Below, piece by piece: positions 1 to 8,303 of a stretch of DNA of 64,000 nucleotides. Position 1 is the first letter of the stretch, and each line of letters starts with the position of its first letter. A program made the translations under genes and the position numbers. The notes under the pieces are model-generated. The model was not told the DNA's origin, did not search any database, and saw only the letters and a program-made list of their open reading frames with translations. The stretch is taken from positions 54,886-118,885 of the forward strand of contig JANQGW010000149.1 in the NCBI GenBank assembly GCA_028282905.1, given 5' to 3'. The DNA is from Sedimentisphaerales bacterium. Its GTDB lineage: Bacteria; Planctomycetota; Phycisphaerae; Sedimentisphaerales; Anaerohalosphaeraceae.

Positions 1-174
1 ATTGTGCTCGCCATCGCGAAAATGAAACTTCTGGGTCACCGTCATTTTCCACATGTCATTGAGAGCAAACGAAAAGCCGGCACCGGCACGGACCCCCTGG
101 TTATCATCTGTCGCACAACAGACGTCCACCGCAATCATCAATACAAAAATGCTGAACAAAGCCCGTTTGCTCAT
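1..174 (-). CDS. Secreted DUF2490-like protein, N-terminal part only
   Basis: The first 58 codons of a minus-strand gene are visible and the rest lies beyond base 1. The ATG at 174 follows a good ribosome binding site (GAGGAG about 9 bases upstream). Residues 1-21 form a signal peptide (MSKRALFSIFVLMIAVDVCC). The mature start has the pattern 'F-ALNDMWKMTVTQKFHFRDGE', which resembles the first beta-strands of DUF2490 proteins, presumed outer-membrane beta-barrels. The family call is tentative because so little is visible. The gene lies 49 bases downstream of ymdB on the same strand and may be the last gene of the rny-ymdB transcript. Confidence 0.6.
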   Translation of the reverse strand, partial: MSKRALFSIFVLMIAVDVCCATDDNQGVRAGAGFSFALNDMWKMTVTQKFHFRDGEHN

Positions 175-223
175 TCTTGATATTCTCCTCTTTGATGATT
201 TCTACTGCTTACTGACCACTGTA

Positions 224-1075
224 TTAAAAGCTGCCGCCGTTTTCGGGGCGACCGTCGTCGCTGTCGTAGGTCAGGTCGTCACCGGGAGTGTTTTCTTTGT
301 CTTCGATGCGCTGGATCGACTCGGCTTTTTTGGTGTTGCCGTCTACTCTGGCAATAATCCCATTGATGCGCACATCGCCAGCGGCAATCTCGAACGGATA
401 AGGCATCTGCGTGCGGAACGCGCGGATGACGCTTTCAGACTTGCGACCCAGCACAGAATCCATCGCCCCAGTCATGCCGATATCGGTAATATAAGCGGTT
501 CCCTTGGGCAAAATCTTTTCATCAGCGGTCACAACGTGCGTATGCGTGCCGAATACGCAGCTGACCTTGCCGTCAAGGTAATAGCCCATCGCGATTTTTT
601 CACTGGTGGCCTCGGCGTGCATCTCTACGAAGATCACGTCGGCCTCGTTACGAAGTTTACCGAGGATGCTATCAATCTTGGCATAGGGGCAATCCGCCGG
701 TTTCATGAAAATACGCCCTATCAGCGTGACTACACCAACGGTGACGCCTTTGGAGGTTTGGTAAATCGCATAATCCTTGCCGGCAGCATAGGGCGACAGG
801 TTTGCCGGGCGGACGATGTTATTTTTGCCTTCGAGGACGGGGATGATGTCCTTTTTGCGATAGCAATGGTCGCCGAGTGTAATCAGATGCACGCCATATT
901 TGCAGAGCTTTTCGTAAATCTGCGGAGTAATCCCCGATCCGCCCGCGGCATTCTCAGCATTGACGATGACGCAGTCAATCGCGTGCTCCTTGACCAGCGG
1001 AACGAGCTGCTGCGACAGAATCCGCCGACCGGGCCGGCCGACCACATCACCAATACAGAGAACATTAACTTTCAT
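224..1075 (-). CDS. ymdB: YmdB-type metallophosphoesterase (TIGR00282 family)
   Basis: 283 residues, the normal length for the family. Members hydrolyse 2',3'-cyclic nucleotides and related phosphodiesters in the cytoplasm and are dinuclear-metal enzymes. The metal-binding series is complete: D10 in CIGD, E41-N42 in NAEN, GDH at 68-70, H153 in EMHAEA and GTHTH at 176-180, followed by the ITDIGMTG block. The ATG at 1075 has a TGGAG site 4 bases upstream. It lies downstream of rny, a gene pairing seen in many bacteria, and the two probably act together in RNA turnover or its control. The gap between them holds an inverted repeat. The identification is secure; the physiological substrate is inferred from the family. 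Confidence 0.93.
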   Translation of the reverse strand: MKVNVLCIGDVVGRPGRRILSQQLVPLVKEHAIDCVIVNAENAAGGSGITPQIYEKLCKYGVHLITLGDHCYRKKDIIPVLEGKNNIVRPANLSPYAAGKDYAIYQTSKGVTVGVVTLIGRIFMKPADCPYAKIDSILGKLRNEADVIFVEMHAEATSEKIAMGYYLDGKVSCVFGTHTHVVTADEKILPKGTAYITDIGMTGAMDSVLGRKSESVIRAFRTQMPYPFEIAAGDVRINGIIARVDGNTKKAESIQRIEDKENTPGDDLTYDSDDGRPENGGSF

Positions 1076-1091
1076 ATTACTCCACTACTAT

Positions 1092-1171
1092 GAACCACGG
1101 ATGGACACTAATGAACACGAATGAAAAAACTTATCAGATTGTCCGTGTAAATTCGTGTTTATTCGTGGTTC
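1092..1171. repeat. Imperfect inverted repeat built from CAC-rich decamers
   Basis: The left arm (1092-1122) starts GAACCACGGATGGACAC and the right arm (1142-1171) ends ATTCGTGGTTC, so the ends are complementary. Each arm is itself a run of about 10-base units (CACGGATGGA, CACTAATGAA, CACGAATGAA). It fills the rny-ymdB gap. A related element is at 31316-31400. It could form a long RNA hairpin between the two messages. Confidence 0.8.
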
Positions 1172-1176
1172 TAATT

Positions 1177-2760
1177 TTATCGTGCGTATTCGACGCAGCG
1201 GACTTCACGCAGCAGTGTCACCTTGATTTCGCCGGGATAGGTCATCTCGTCTTCGATCTTCTTGGCGATATCGCGTGCGGTCTTCACGGCCGAGTCGTCT
1301 TTGATCTTGTCAGCATCGACAATCACGCGGACCTCGCGGCCGGCCTGAATCGCGAAACAGTTTTCCACGCCTTCAAAACCAGCGGCAATGCCTTCGAGCT
1401 TTTCAAGCCGCTTGATATAGCGTTCCAGCGTTTCCCGGCGGGCGCCCGGACGTGATGCACTGATCGCGTCAGCGGCCGCCACCAGCGGCGTATAGGGGTT
1501 GTCGGCGGGAATATCGCCGTGATGCGCCTCGACAGCGTTGAGCACAATCGCCGATTCCTTGAAGCGACGCAGGAAATTGGTTCCGATAGCCGGGTGGCCG
1601 CCTTCGATTTCGCGGTCCATCGCCTTGCCGATATCGTGCAGCAAGCCAGCGCGTTTAGCGATTGAGCCGTCAAGCCCAAGTTCGTCAGCCATGACCTGGG
1701 CCAGGAAGGCCACTTCCACGCTGTGACGCAGTACATTCTGTCCGTAGCTGGTGCGATAATGTAATGCACCCAGCATTCCGATGATTTTATTGTTCAGGCC
1801 GCGAACATCGACTTCTTCGGCGGCTTCTTTACCAATCTGTGTCACCTTCGCGTGAACGTCTTTTTTCGTTTGGTTGACGACCTCTTCAATACGGGTCGGG
1901 TGAATCCGGCCGTCCTGAATCAGCCGTTCCATGCTCAAACGGGCCACTTCCCGGCGAATCGGGTTAAAACCGCTAACGACGATAATCCCTGGTGTGTCAT
2001 CGACAATCACATCGACACCGGTGGATTTCTCAAAGGCCCGAATATTACGGCCTTCACGGCCAATAATCCGCCCCTTCATGTCATCGCTGGGGATATCGAC
2101 CATCGAGACGCTAACATCGCAGGTCTGCTCGGCAGCATACCGCTGAATCGCCAGGTTGATAACCTCCTTGGACTTCTCCTCGGCAGTTTCCTCGGCTTGG
2201 GTGACTTTTCGCTGAATCAACTGGCTCATTTCGCGTTCGCACTCGTCTTCCAGGCGCGTCAGCAGCAATTCTTTGGCCTGCTCCATATCCAGCGAGGTAA
2301 TCTTCAAAAGCTGATTTTTCTGCTGGGTAATCAGCGAAGATAACTCTTTATTGCGGTTTTGGGCCGCATTCATCTGGCGAGCCAACTCTTTCTCATTATT
2401 TTTGACTTGCTTTTGTTGCTGGCGAATTTTGTCCTGTTGGCGTTCGACGGTATCTTCCCGCTTGGAGACGTCCAATTCCTGCTTTCGCAGTTCTTTTTCC
2501 CGAACGTTCATTTCATTGGAAAGTTCTTCCCGCTTTTTCATCTTTTCGGCGGCGGCATCGACCTGTGCTTCTTTAATGATCGTCTCGGCCTGTTTTTTTG
2601 CGGTTTCAATCCGGCTGTCAAGCTCTTCTTTGAGTGCTTTGGCACGATTCTTCGCAACGGTTTTCTGGACGACAAATACCACAATCGCACCTACCAAGGC
2701 ACCCGCGATAAGTCCCACCAAAAGAAACACCGACGGCGAAATTTGTGCTAATATGTTCAT
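1177..2760 (-). CDS. rny: Ribonuclease Y
   Basis: Membrane-anchored endoribonuclease that starts mRNA decay. 527 residues, full length. Order of parts: one N-terminal membrane helix (about 10-32), a long charged coiled coil (about 40-200), a KH RNA-binding domain with the GRIIGREGRN loop at 230-239, then an HD phosphodiesterase domain with LLHDIGKA at 373-380 carrying the catalytic H375-D376 pair. The ATG at 2760 has AAAGGG upstream. A GC-rich hairpin sits in the leader just before the ribosome binding site. It is the first gene of a rny-ymdB-(DUF2490-like) series on the minus strand. All hallmark motifs are intact. Confidence 0.97.
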   Translation of the reverse strand: MNILAQISPSVFLLVGLIAGALVGAIVVFVVQKTVAKNRAKALKEELDSRIETAKKQAETIIKEAQVDAAAEKMKKREELSNEMNVREKELRKQELDVSKREDTVERQQDKIRQQQKQVKNNEKELARQMNAAQNRNKELSSLITQQKNQLLKITSLDMEQAKELLLTRLEDECEREMSQLIQRKVTQAEETAEEKSKEVINLAIQRYAAEQTCDVSVSMVDIPSDDMKGRIIGREGRNIRAFEKSTGVDVIVDDTPGIIVVSGFNPIRREVARLSMERLIQDGRIHPTRIEEVVNQTKKDVHAKVTQIGKEAAEEVDVRGLNNKIIGMLGALHYRTSYGQNVLRHSVEVAFLAQVMADELGLDGSIAKRAGLLHDIGKAMDREIEGGHPAIGTNFLRRFKESAIVLNAVEAHHGDIPADNPYTPLVAAADAISASRPGARRETLERYIKRLEKLEGIAAGFEGVENCFAIQAGREVRVIVDADKIKDDSAVKTARDIAKKIEDEMTYPGEIKVTLLREVRCVEYAR

Positions 2761-2776
2761 AATCGGCCCTTTCTGT

Positions 2777-2796
2777 CCGCCCTAAAAACAGGGCGG
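2777..2796 (-). promoter_or_regulatory. Leader hairpin in front of rny
   Basis: CCGCCCT (2777-2783) pairs with AGGGCGG (2790-2796) around a six-base loop. On the rny message this seven-pair GC-rich stem ends about 16 bases before the start codon and directly precedes the AAAGGG site. It could influence translation or be a processing site. That role is inferred from position only. Confidence 0.5.
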
Positions 2797-3554
2797 CACT
2801 GGTTCTATGAATTTGCAGAGATTACGGACATGCACAAGCTACAGCACAAGAGATGTTTGCGTGAAAAAATGATACTGGTTTTTATATAACTATCGCGTAG
2901 AGAGGGCTATAAAATAACAGACAGTCCCCCTTTTTGAACAAAAAAACGGCTTTTTTGCGTCAAATAACCGTCCTTACCTCGTTCAAAACCCAGGCTTCTC
3001 CTTATTCCGCCAAGGGATCGCAACACCATTATCACCAAATTCCTTTCGCCATACTCACCGACTCGCTTTCGTTTTTGGACTTGGCGAAAACCTTTTTGTA
3101 TCGTCTTCATTCGCCTTTCGCCCGACTCCGCGAAATCGATGTTCTTGAAGCTTTGCCTGCAATGTCACCACTGCAAATCGTAATTTATATTATCCTGCCG
3201 GCAGAAAACCTGCGGCTGAAAACACAGTCTCATCCTCAAACATCGAGCTTATTACTTAATATTACTCGATTTATGTTTTGGGTCAAGAAAAATCCGCACC
3301 CACAAACGCTTTGCGAGCACTTTATGAGTTCTCGACATCTGCTGTTTGGTTTAATCCAGTGTCCACGCTGTTTTATCGGACATTTATGTCATAAAACAGC
3401 TATAAATCTTCGAAAAAACGCCCTTTTTTGCCCGGATGGTTATTTCGTTCTGCCCGTAAACCGATATGAGATTGCCGAATCAGGGAGACGGCACCGTAGA
3501 GAACTTAAGGACAGGCGACAACCCGACCTGCGGGTCGGCTTGGGAGTTTGATCG
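2797..3554. other. Long divergent intergenic region, no convincing gene
   Basis: About 760 bases between the divergent rny and the HTH regulator. An open frame on the plus strand at 2934-3551 reads through it, but it lacks a good ribosome binding site and has no recognisable domain, so it is not called. The first part is A/T-rich. 2937-2960 contains an imperfect palindrome of A and T runs around ACGGC. The last 130 bases are probably the leader of the HTH gene. No known riboswitch was recognised. Confidence 0.5.
3523..3538 (+). promoter_or_regulatory. Hairpin before the ribosome binding site of the HTH regulator
   Basis: CCGACC (3523-3528), loop TGCG, GGTCGG (3533-3538). It ends just before the GGGAG ribosome binding site (3542-3546) of the gene at 3555. 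A weaker pairing, GCCG...CGGC, lies about 40 bases upstream. Translational control is possible but inferred. Confidence 0.4.
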
Positions 3555-4133
3555 ATGATATTAAAAAAAGATGTGTTGACAACAGGTCAGGTAGCTGAAA
3601 TTTGTAACGTTGCGCCGCGCACGGTGACCAAATGGTTTGACGCCGGACGGCTGCGGGGCTACCGGATTCCCGGTTCACGTGACCGGCGCATTCCACTCAG
3701 TGATTTGATCGCCTTCATGAAGGAACACGATATCCCGACCGACGGACTCGAAAAAGGATCTGTTCGCATCCTCATCATCGACAGTCAGACCGAAACAGCC
3801 CGCCGGTTCGCCGAAGAACTGGAAACTCAGGGCAGTTTTGATATCGAATGCGCCCACAACAGCTTTGACGCGGGACTGATGGTCCAGAAATTCATGCCAA
3901 ATGTTATCCTGATTGACCTGATGAGCAATGAGATCAACGCACACCACCTCTGCGATTATGTCCGCAACAATGCAGAACTGACCGATTGTGCGGTCATCGC
4001 AATGGCCGGCGGATTGAGCGAAAACGAAGCCGCCAATCTGTGCCGACAGGGATTCGCCGCCGTCATTACCGACCCGGCCGATATTGGTCAAACCCTGCAA
4101 GCCATTCAGGAAAGCTGTTCTGTCCTGCAGTAA
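3555..4133 (+). CDS. Excisionase-type HTH protein fused to a degenerate receiver domain
   Basis: 192 residues. Residues 6-58 form a MerR/excisionase-like winged helix (TTGQVAEICNV...TVTKWFDAGRL...YRIPGSRDRRIP) that should bind DNA. Residues 70-185 have the receiver fold: ILIID at 72-76 and the phospho-acceptor position D121 in VILIDLM. The receiver is degraded: one acid of the usual pair is missing after D76, the conserved Thr is A151 and the conserved Lys is D173. It therefore probably does not work as a normal phosphorylated switch, although D121 remains. The start has GGGAG upstream. It stands alone, convergent with the next gene. Target genes are unknown. Confidence 0.85.
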   Translation: MILKKDVLTTGQVAEICNVAPRTVTKWFDAGRLRGYRIPGSRDRRIPLSDLIAFMKEHDIPTDGLEKGSVRILIIDSQTETARRFAEELETQGSFDIECAHNSFDAGLMVQKFMPNVILIDLMSNEINAHHLCDYVRNNAELTDCAVIAMAGGLSENEAANLCRQGFAAVITDPADIGQTLQAIQESCSVLQ

Positions 4134-4150
4134 TGCTTTATCCCGAATTG

Positions 4151-5443
4151 TCAGCTTGCCTCCAATACGTAATATGCTGAATCAAAGTAATAGGGACGTC
4201 TATTGAGCACAAAGCCTTTCTGATAAGCCGCTCTCAGGAAATCCAGCAACTGCTCTTGCGTGATTTCAATAAATTCGCCTTGCGTGTACATTCCATCACC
4301 ATAAATAACCGGATAATGATCCCAAAACTTCCAATCCGCTTTTTCAACATCAGAACCAAACCCTACCTGTTTGTCACCGACTTTCACTCGAATTGAGCCT
4401 TTTACATCGATTTCTTTGGCCAGGAGAGGATGCAGTTTGCCGGGCAACAGAGTTCCCACATTTGTCTGATTAGGATTAGTTAGAATCCATGAATATCCAA
4501 CCTCTGAAACAAGATAGCCACTCAAACTCCGGCAATAAATAACTTTACACTCACGAAAGCGCTTTCCTGGAATAATTCGCCCTACAGTTTTTAAAGCAGT
4601 TTCAAAAGTTATAAAATCTGAATCGCATGAAATTGGAATCACCTTCGTATAACTCTGCACTGACCGTGACCATCCTGTTTTCTTGGGATCGGACAAGACA
4701 ATTTTTCGAAAATCATGTAAGTCCGGAATTAAAACAGCACGGTACGAACAGTCTGTTCCGATTCTTGTGATTGGTTTTCCGACTTGATTCAAAGCCTTCC
4801 ATCTTTTGATATCAAAAGGATAATAATATAATGATGACATCGACCACCTGTTTGTATTCACTTTAAAAGACATTCTTGATGTCGCAGGCCGCCTTTGCTT
4901 ATTGGTATTTACATTCGGAATATATATTGCCAAAGGCGTCGTCGCTTGCCTATCATTTGAAGTTGTCTTGTCAAGTACACAATATGAAACTCGAAACTGC
5001 TCTTTCTGAGCCACAGGCCTATAGACATGATGTATGGTCACACTTTCGCCCGGCAACAAAAGCCCTTCGTAAAATGTCTGTTTTGTTCTTCGCTGCGACA
5101 GCATATTATATATGTACAGATCCTTTTCAGAATCTCTGTCAATCTTGCCGTAAACCGCCCCGAAAAGCGAGATTGCCTCCTCGCCCCAATTTACCACAGG
5201 TTGAATTGAAGTTACCACAATACGCCAGTCAGAAACATTCTTCAGCGTAAAAGCAACCTTTTGAAACTCCCCAAATACAAAGCTTACACTATCTACCGGT
5301 TTAACATCCAGAGTCACTGGTGCCCATATCCCACTCTCTGTTTGAGTAGGATTTGACATATTTCCTTGAGATTGTTCAGATTCAGCAGCAATAGTTGCCA
5401 ATCCGACCAATGTAAAGCAAGCTATTAAAAATGATTTCTTCAT
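4151..5443 (-). CDS. Secreted protein of unknown function
   Basis: 430 residues from the ATG at 5443. This start is preferred over the in-frame GTG at 5452 because GGAAGG lies 8 bases before the ATG and touches the GTG. Residues 1-20 are a signal peptide (MKKSFLIACFTLVGLATIAA). The mature protein is polar with many aromatic residues and no membrane helix; no family was recognised. The region near 30-150 (VDSVSFVFGEFQKVAFTLKN...) looks like a beta-sandwich. The 3' end faces the HTH gene with a 17-base gap. Both neighbours differ in function, so context gives no clue. Confidence 0.8.
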   Translation of the reverse strand: MKKSFLIACFTLVGLATIAAESEQSQGNMSNPTQTESGIWAPVTLDVKPVDSVSFVFGEFQKVAFTLKNVSDWRIVVTSIQPVVNWGEEAISLFGAVYGKIDRDSEKDLYIYNMLSQRRTKQTFYEGLLLPGESVTIHHVYRPVAQKEQFRVSYCVLDKTTSNDRQATTPLAIYIPNVNTNKQRRPATSRMSFKVNTNRWSMSSLYYYPFDIKRWKALNQVGKPITRIGTDCSYRAVLIPDLHDFRKIVLSDPKKTGWSRSVQSYTKVIPISCDSDFITFETALKTVGRIIPGKRFRECKVIYCRSLSGYLVSEVGYSWILTNPNQTNVGTLLPGKLHPLLAKEIDVKGSIRVKVGDKQVGFGSDVEKADWKFWDHYPVIYGDGMYTQGEFIEITQEQLLDFLRAAYQKGFVLNRRPYYFDSAYYVLEAS

Positions 5444-5515
5444 ATGCGTCACCTTCCAGCCAAACTATCTTTACTATACTTGATGTCCGCGCAAACACTT
5501 GTAAAAGTTGTGTAA

Positions 5516-6676
5516 CTACTCCTTCCGGCGTTTGATGAACATGTTACCGGGGAGTTGCTTAATGATTCCTTTTAACTGGAGGCTGATGACGGCAGCGTTG
5601 ACTTTGCCGACAGGCAGTTGGGTGTGGGCGATCAATTCCTCTAAATGAACCGGCTCGGAGTTCAGGTGTGATAAAATTGCGGTTTCTTCGTCGGTCAGAT
5701 TCAGCCGGGACAGGTCGAACAGACTGCCCTGGGCCTGGTGCGTCGCGTCTTCGGCGGCGGCTTCGCTGTATTCTTTCAGCCCTTCACCTACATGTCCGAG
5801 GGTATCCATGATATCGTCGATATTTTCAATGAGCCTTGCCCCCTGCTTGAGCAGTTTGTGGCAGCCGGCGCTGGTTGGGGAATCGACCCGCCCGGGAACG
5901 GCCATGACCTCGCGGTTGTTATCCAGTGCGGCCTGTGCGGAGATCAGTGCCCCGCTGCGATAGGTCGCCTCGACTACCAGCACGCCCATCGAAAGCCCAG
6001 CGATAATGCGGTTGCGGGCGGGAAAGTTTTCCGACAACGGCTCATACGTCAGCGGCAGTTCGCTGATCACCGCCCCGTTTTCGGCGATTTGCTCAAACAG
6101 TGCCTCGTTCTCCGGCGGGAATACGTTTTTCAAGCCGCAGCCCTGGACGGCAATGGTTCGCCCCTTGGCAGAAAGCGCTCCGCGGTGGGCGGCTGAATCA
6201 ATGCCGCGAGCCAAGCCGCTGACAATGGTAAACCCCGCAGAGGAAAGAAGATGTGAAAAACGGTTGGCCTGTTCGGTGCCGTAGTGACTGCATCGCCGGC
6301 AACCCACAATCGCCATAGCCAGACTGTCGGCTCGTGTCAGCGTACCCTTGACATACAACACCGGCGGCGGGTCATAAATCGCACGGAGCGGAGCGGGGTA
6401 TCGCTCGTCCTGTAAATGGATCAGCCGGACGCCCAACTTTGCCGCGAGGTCCAATTCTTTTGCTGTGTCAAAATCGCCCCGGGTGCGGGCGATGGCCTCA
6501 GCAGTTTTGGGGCCGATCTTGTCCACCTTCATCAACTGAGCCACGGATGCGCCTAAAATCCGTTCTATGGAGCCAAAATAAGCCAGTAATCGTTTAAAAA
6601 TGGTTGGGCCGACACCTTCGGCACGAATGAGCTGCAACCAGAGCTCGATTTGCGAACTATTTTCACCGATACGCAT
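5516..6676 (-). CDS. dprA: DNA-processing protein DprA
   Basis: 386 residues from the ATG at 6676, which is chosen over longer upstream frames because AAAGGAGG precedes it by 5 bases. DprA (Smf) binds incoming single-stranded DNA and loads RecA in natural transformation. Visible: N-terminal helix-hairpin-helix part (GVGPTIFKRLL, VDKIGPKTAEAIA), the Rossmann DNA-binding core (MAIVGCRRCSHYG, SGLARGIDSAAHRGAL, FPARNRIIAGLS, VVEATYRSGALISA) and a C-terminal winged helix (about 310-386). The DprA core is complete. No other competence gene is adjacent. Confidence 0.95.
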   Translation of the reverse strand: MRIGENSSQIELWLQLIRAEGVGPTIFKRLLAYFGSIERILGASVAQLMKVDKIGPKTAEAIARTRGDFDTAKELDLAAKLGVRLIHLQDERYPAPLRAIYDPPPVLYVKGTLTRADSLAMAIVGCRRCSHYGTEQANRFSHLLSSAGFTIVSGLARGIDSAAHRGALSAKGRTIAVQGCGLKNVFPPENEALFEQIAENGAVISELPLTYEPLSENFPARNRIIAGLSMGVLVVEATYRSGALISAQAALDNNREVMAVPGRVDSPTSAGCHKLLKQGARLIENIDDIMDTLGHVGEGLKEYSEAAAEDATHQAQGSLFDLSRLNLTDEETAILSHLNSEPVHLEELIAHTQLPVGKVNAAVISLQLKGIIKQLPGNMFIKRRKE

Positions 6677-6796
6677 TAAACCTCCTTTTTGTTGCACTTT
6701 TTGCGCTTTTATTTCAAAAAGTCTATTTAAAAATGCGACAATGTCAAGTAGAATACCCAATCTGGTCGCTGGCCAGTGAAAGTGGTTAAAGATCAA

Positions 6797-6939
6797 AGTC
6801 CAAAATTTAAATTAAGAAGCTACCTTTGGAAGCTGATAACTAATATATAGATACTTCGACTCCCTTCGGTCGCTCCGGAAACAATCCTTTGCGAAAGTGG
6901 GAAAAATCGGTAACTGTTAACTGATAACTGGATAATGTA
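6797..6939. repeat. Intergenic patchwork of degenerate repeat fragments
   Basis: Contains an A-rich run (AAAGTCCAAAATTTAAA), a palindromic piece CTCCCTTCGGTCGCTCCGGAAAC near 6860-6884 and a GGTAACTGTTAACTGATAACTGG run near 6911-6933. Similar fragments recur at 57763-57780 and 61741-61780. It is the divergent upstream region of dprA and the carbonic anhydrase-like gene. No clear promoter was picked out. Confidence 0.45.
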
Positions 6940-7323
6940 ATGGGTTTTTGCACTGCGATTAATTGTATGGACGGCCGGGTTCAGCTTCCGGTGATTCAGT
7001 ATCTGATGGACCGCTTTCATGTGGAGTATATTGACAGCATCACCGAGGCCGGGCCGGTACGATTTTTCGACGGTCAGGGCGACCCGCATGTCTTCCAGGA
7101 CATTCTCGACCGGATTGATATCTCTGTGGGAAAACACGACAGCCATGTGATCGCACTGTGCAGCCACGCCGGATGCGCGGGCAACCCTGCCCCGGACGAC
7201 GTACAGAAGACCCAACTCGCGAAGGCCGTGCCCTTCCTGAAGGAAAAGTACCCCGACTGTCAGGTCATTGGCCTCTGGCTCGACCAGGATGGCGACCAAT
7301 GGATCATCCACGAGATGGTATAA
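6940..7323 (+). CDS. Putative small beta-carbonic anhydrase-like protein
   Basis: 127 residues, much shorter than classical beta-carbonic anhydrases (about 200), matching the compact 'putative carbonic anhydrase' (Pro_CA_2-type) family. The zinc-site pattern of beta enzymes is visible: C9-x-D11-x-R13 in NCMDGR and H76-x2-C79 in CSHAGCAG. H66, H69 and C74 lie close by. Expected role is cytoplasmic CO2/bicarbonate interconversion, but activity of this short family is not certain. Eleven bases separate it from the TraX-like gene, so the two are probably co-transcribed. Confidence 0.75.
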   Translation: MGFCTAINCMDGRVQLPVIQYLMDRFHVEYIDSITEAGPVRFFDGQGDPHVFQDILDRIDISVGKHDSHVIALCSHAGCAGNPAPDDVQKTQLAKAVPFLKEKYPDCQVIGLWLDQDGDQWIIHEMV

Positions 7324-7334
7324 TCATTGAGGCA

Positions 7335-8303
7335 ATGAACCAGCCGCCTGGAATAAGCCAGCCTCTCACTGCGATCAATCTTGAAAAACCACCTTCAATT
7401 GACAGTGGACTTCGAAATGCCTGGCAGTGGCTGGCGATGGTGACAATGGTGGCTGACCATGTGGGGTATTTGTATAAAGAGTTGGAGATTTTTCGGTATG
7501 TTGGACGGCTGGCGATGCCGCTGTATGCGATGCTGTTTGTCATCACGATTCGCAGCGGCCATATCAACATCCGGCGGCTGCTGGTCATTGCCGCCATTTC
7601 ACAGATTCCCTATTCGCTGCTGTTTATCGACCAATTCTATGACCCAGCCCTGGATCAAATAATCTACGATCCAACTCTGAATATTATTTTCGGCTTTGCC
7701 ATTTTTTACGGGTTGACCGTTGCGGTTGAACGGCGAAATTGGCTCGGCATTGTTCTGGCCGTTGCGGCCATGTGGATTCCCTGCTCCTATGGGTGGTATC
7801 TTTATATCTCCATGGCAACTTTTTACTGGCTGGACCGCAGGCCCGCGGCTCGGCATGGCGTGTTTGCCGTCGCCACCGCAGCCTATACCTACTTTGGATT
7901 TTTTTATAACCAGCAGGTTATTTATTGGAAATATCTGCGTCAACTGCTGGCCATCGGGGCACCATTTATCCGGAGAATTCGACTGCCCCGCCCGAATAAG
8001 TACCTGTACCGGTATTTTTATCCAGGACATTTGCTAATTCTGCTGGTGATCCATGTCGCTATCACCGGTTACCTTACGACACCGTTTGGGACATTCTGGT
8101 TCACACCTGAGCCGGAAGAGACTTATGAGTTATACGATGACTATTACGAGTCCTATGAATCCTATGAGAATCCCGGTGGGCATAAGTGCCCACCCTACCT
8201 GTTTTTACTCATGTCGGAGGGATTCGATGGGGTCCATGTTGGCAGCCTGGTAGGCCGGATAGAGACCGAAGGTGACGCCGACGCCTGCGGAAATTCCGAA
8301 TGA
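7335..8303 (+). CDS. TraX-like membrane protein
   Basis: 322 residues from the ATG at 7335. Longer upstream frames would run through the preceding gene. TraX-family proteins are polytopic inner-membrane proteins; the F-plasmid member acetylates pilin, but chromosomal homologues have unknown substrates. The N-terminal signature WLAMVTMVADHVGYL...GRLAMPLYAMLF is typical, followed by about seven to eight membrane helices up to residue 255. The tail (about 262-322) is odd: a Y/E-rich stretch (YELYDDYYESYESYEN), then residues encoded by a palindromic repeat, then about 100 bases antisense to the end of the ABC permease gene. The original stop codon may have been lost when the repeat arrived. Confidence 0.85.
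   Translation: MNQPPGISQPLTAINLEKPPSIDSGLRNAWQWLAMVTMVADHVGYLYKELEIFRYVGRLAMPLYAMLFVITIRSGHINIRRLLVIAAISQIPYSLLFIDQFYDPALDQIIYDPTLNIIFGFAIFYGLTVAVERRNWLGIVLAVAAMWIPCSYGWYLYISMATFYWLDRRPAARHGVFAVATAAYTYFGFFYNQQVIYWKYLRQLLAIGAPFIRRIRLPRPNKYLYRYFYPGHLLILLVIHVAITGYLTTPFGTFWFTPEPEETYELYDDYYESYESYENPGGHKCPPYLFLLMSEGFDGVHVGSLVGRIETEGDADACGNSE
8175..8194. repeat. Palindromic hairpin between convergent genes
   Basis: GGTGGGCA (8175-8182), loop TAAG, TGCCCACC (8187-8194): a perfect eight-pair stem. Plus-strand sequence continues CTACCTGTTTTT, so it could end transcription of the TraX-like gene. It sits 10 bases beyond the permease stop. It lies inside the current TraX-like reading frame. Confidence 0.7.

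Noticed and set aside
53..1093. Long plus-strand open frame opposite ymdB
   Set aside because: It is antisense to a fully conserved metallophosphoesterase, has no ribosome binding site and no recognisable domain.
2934..3551. 205-codon plus-strand frame in the rny-HTH gap
   Set aside because: No good ribosome binding site, composition unlike a protein of this genome, and it ends at the leader of the real gene at 3555.
3420..3554. Known riboswitch class upstream of the HTH gene
   Set aside because: Several short hairpins are present, but the conserved cores of c-di-GMP, cobalamin, SAM, TPP or glycine riboswitches were not recognised.
6820..7311. 163-codon minus-strand frame over the carbonic anhydrase-like gene
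   Set aside because: Antisense to a gene with clear zinc motifs; no domain of its own.
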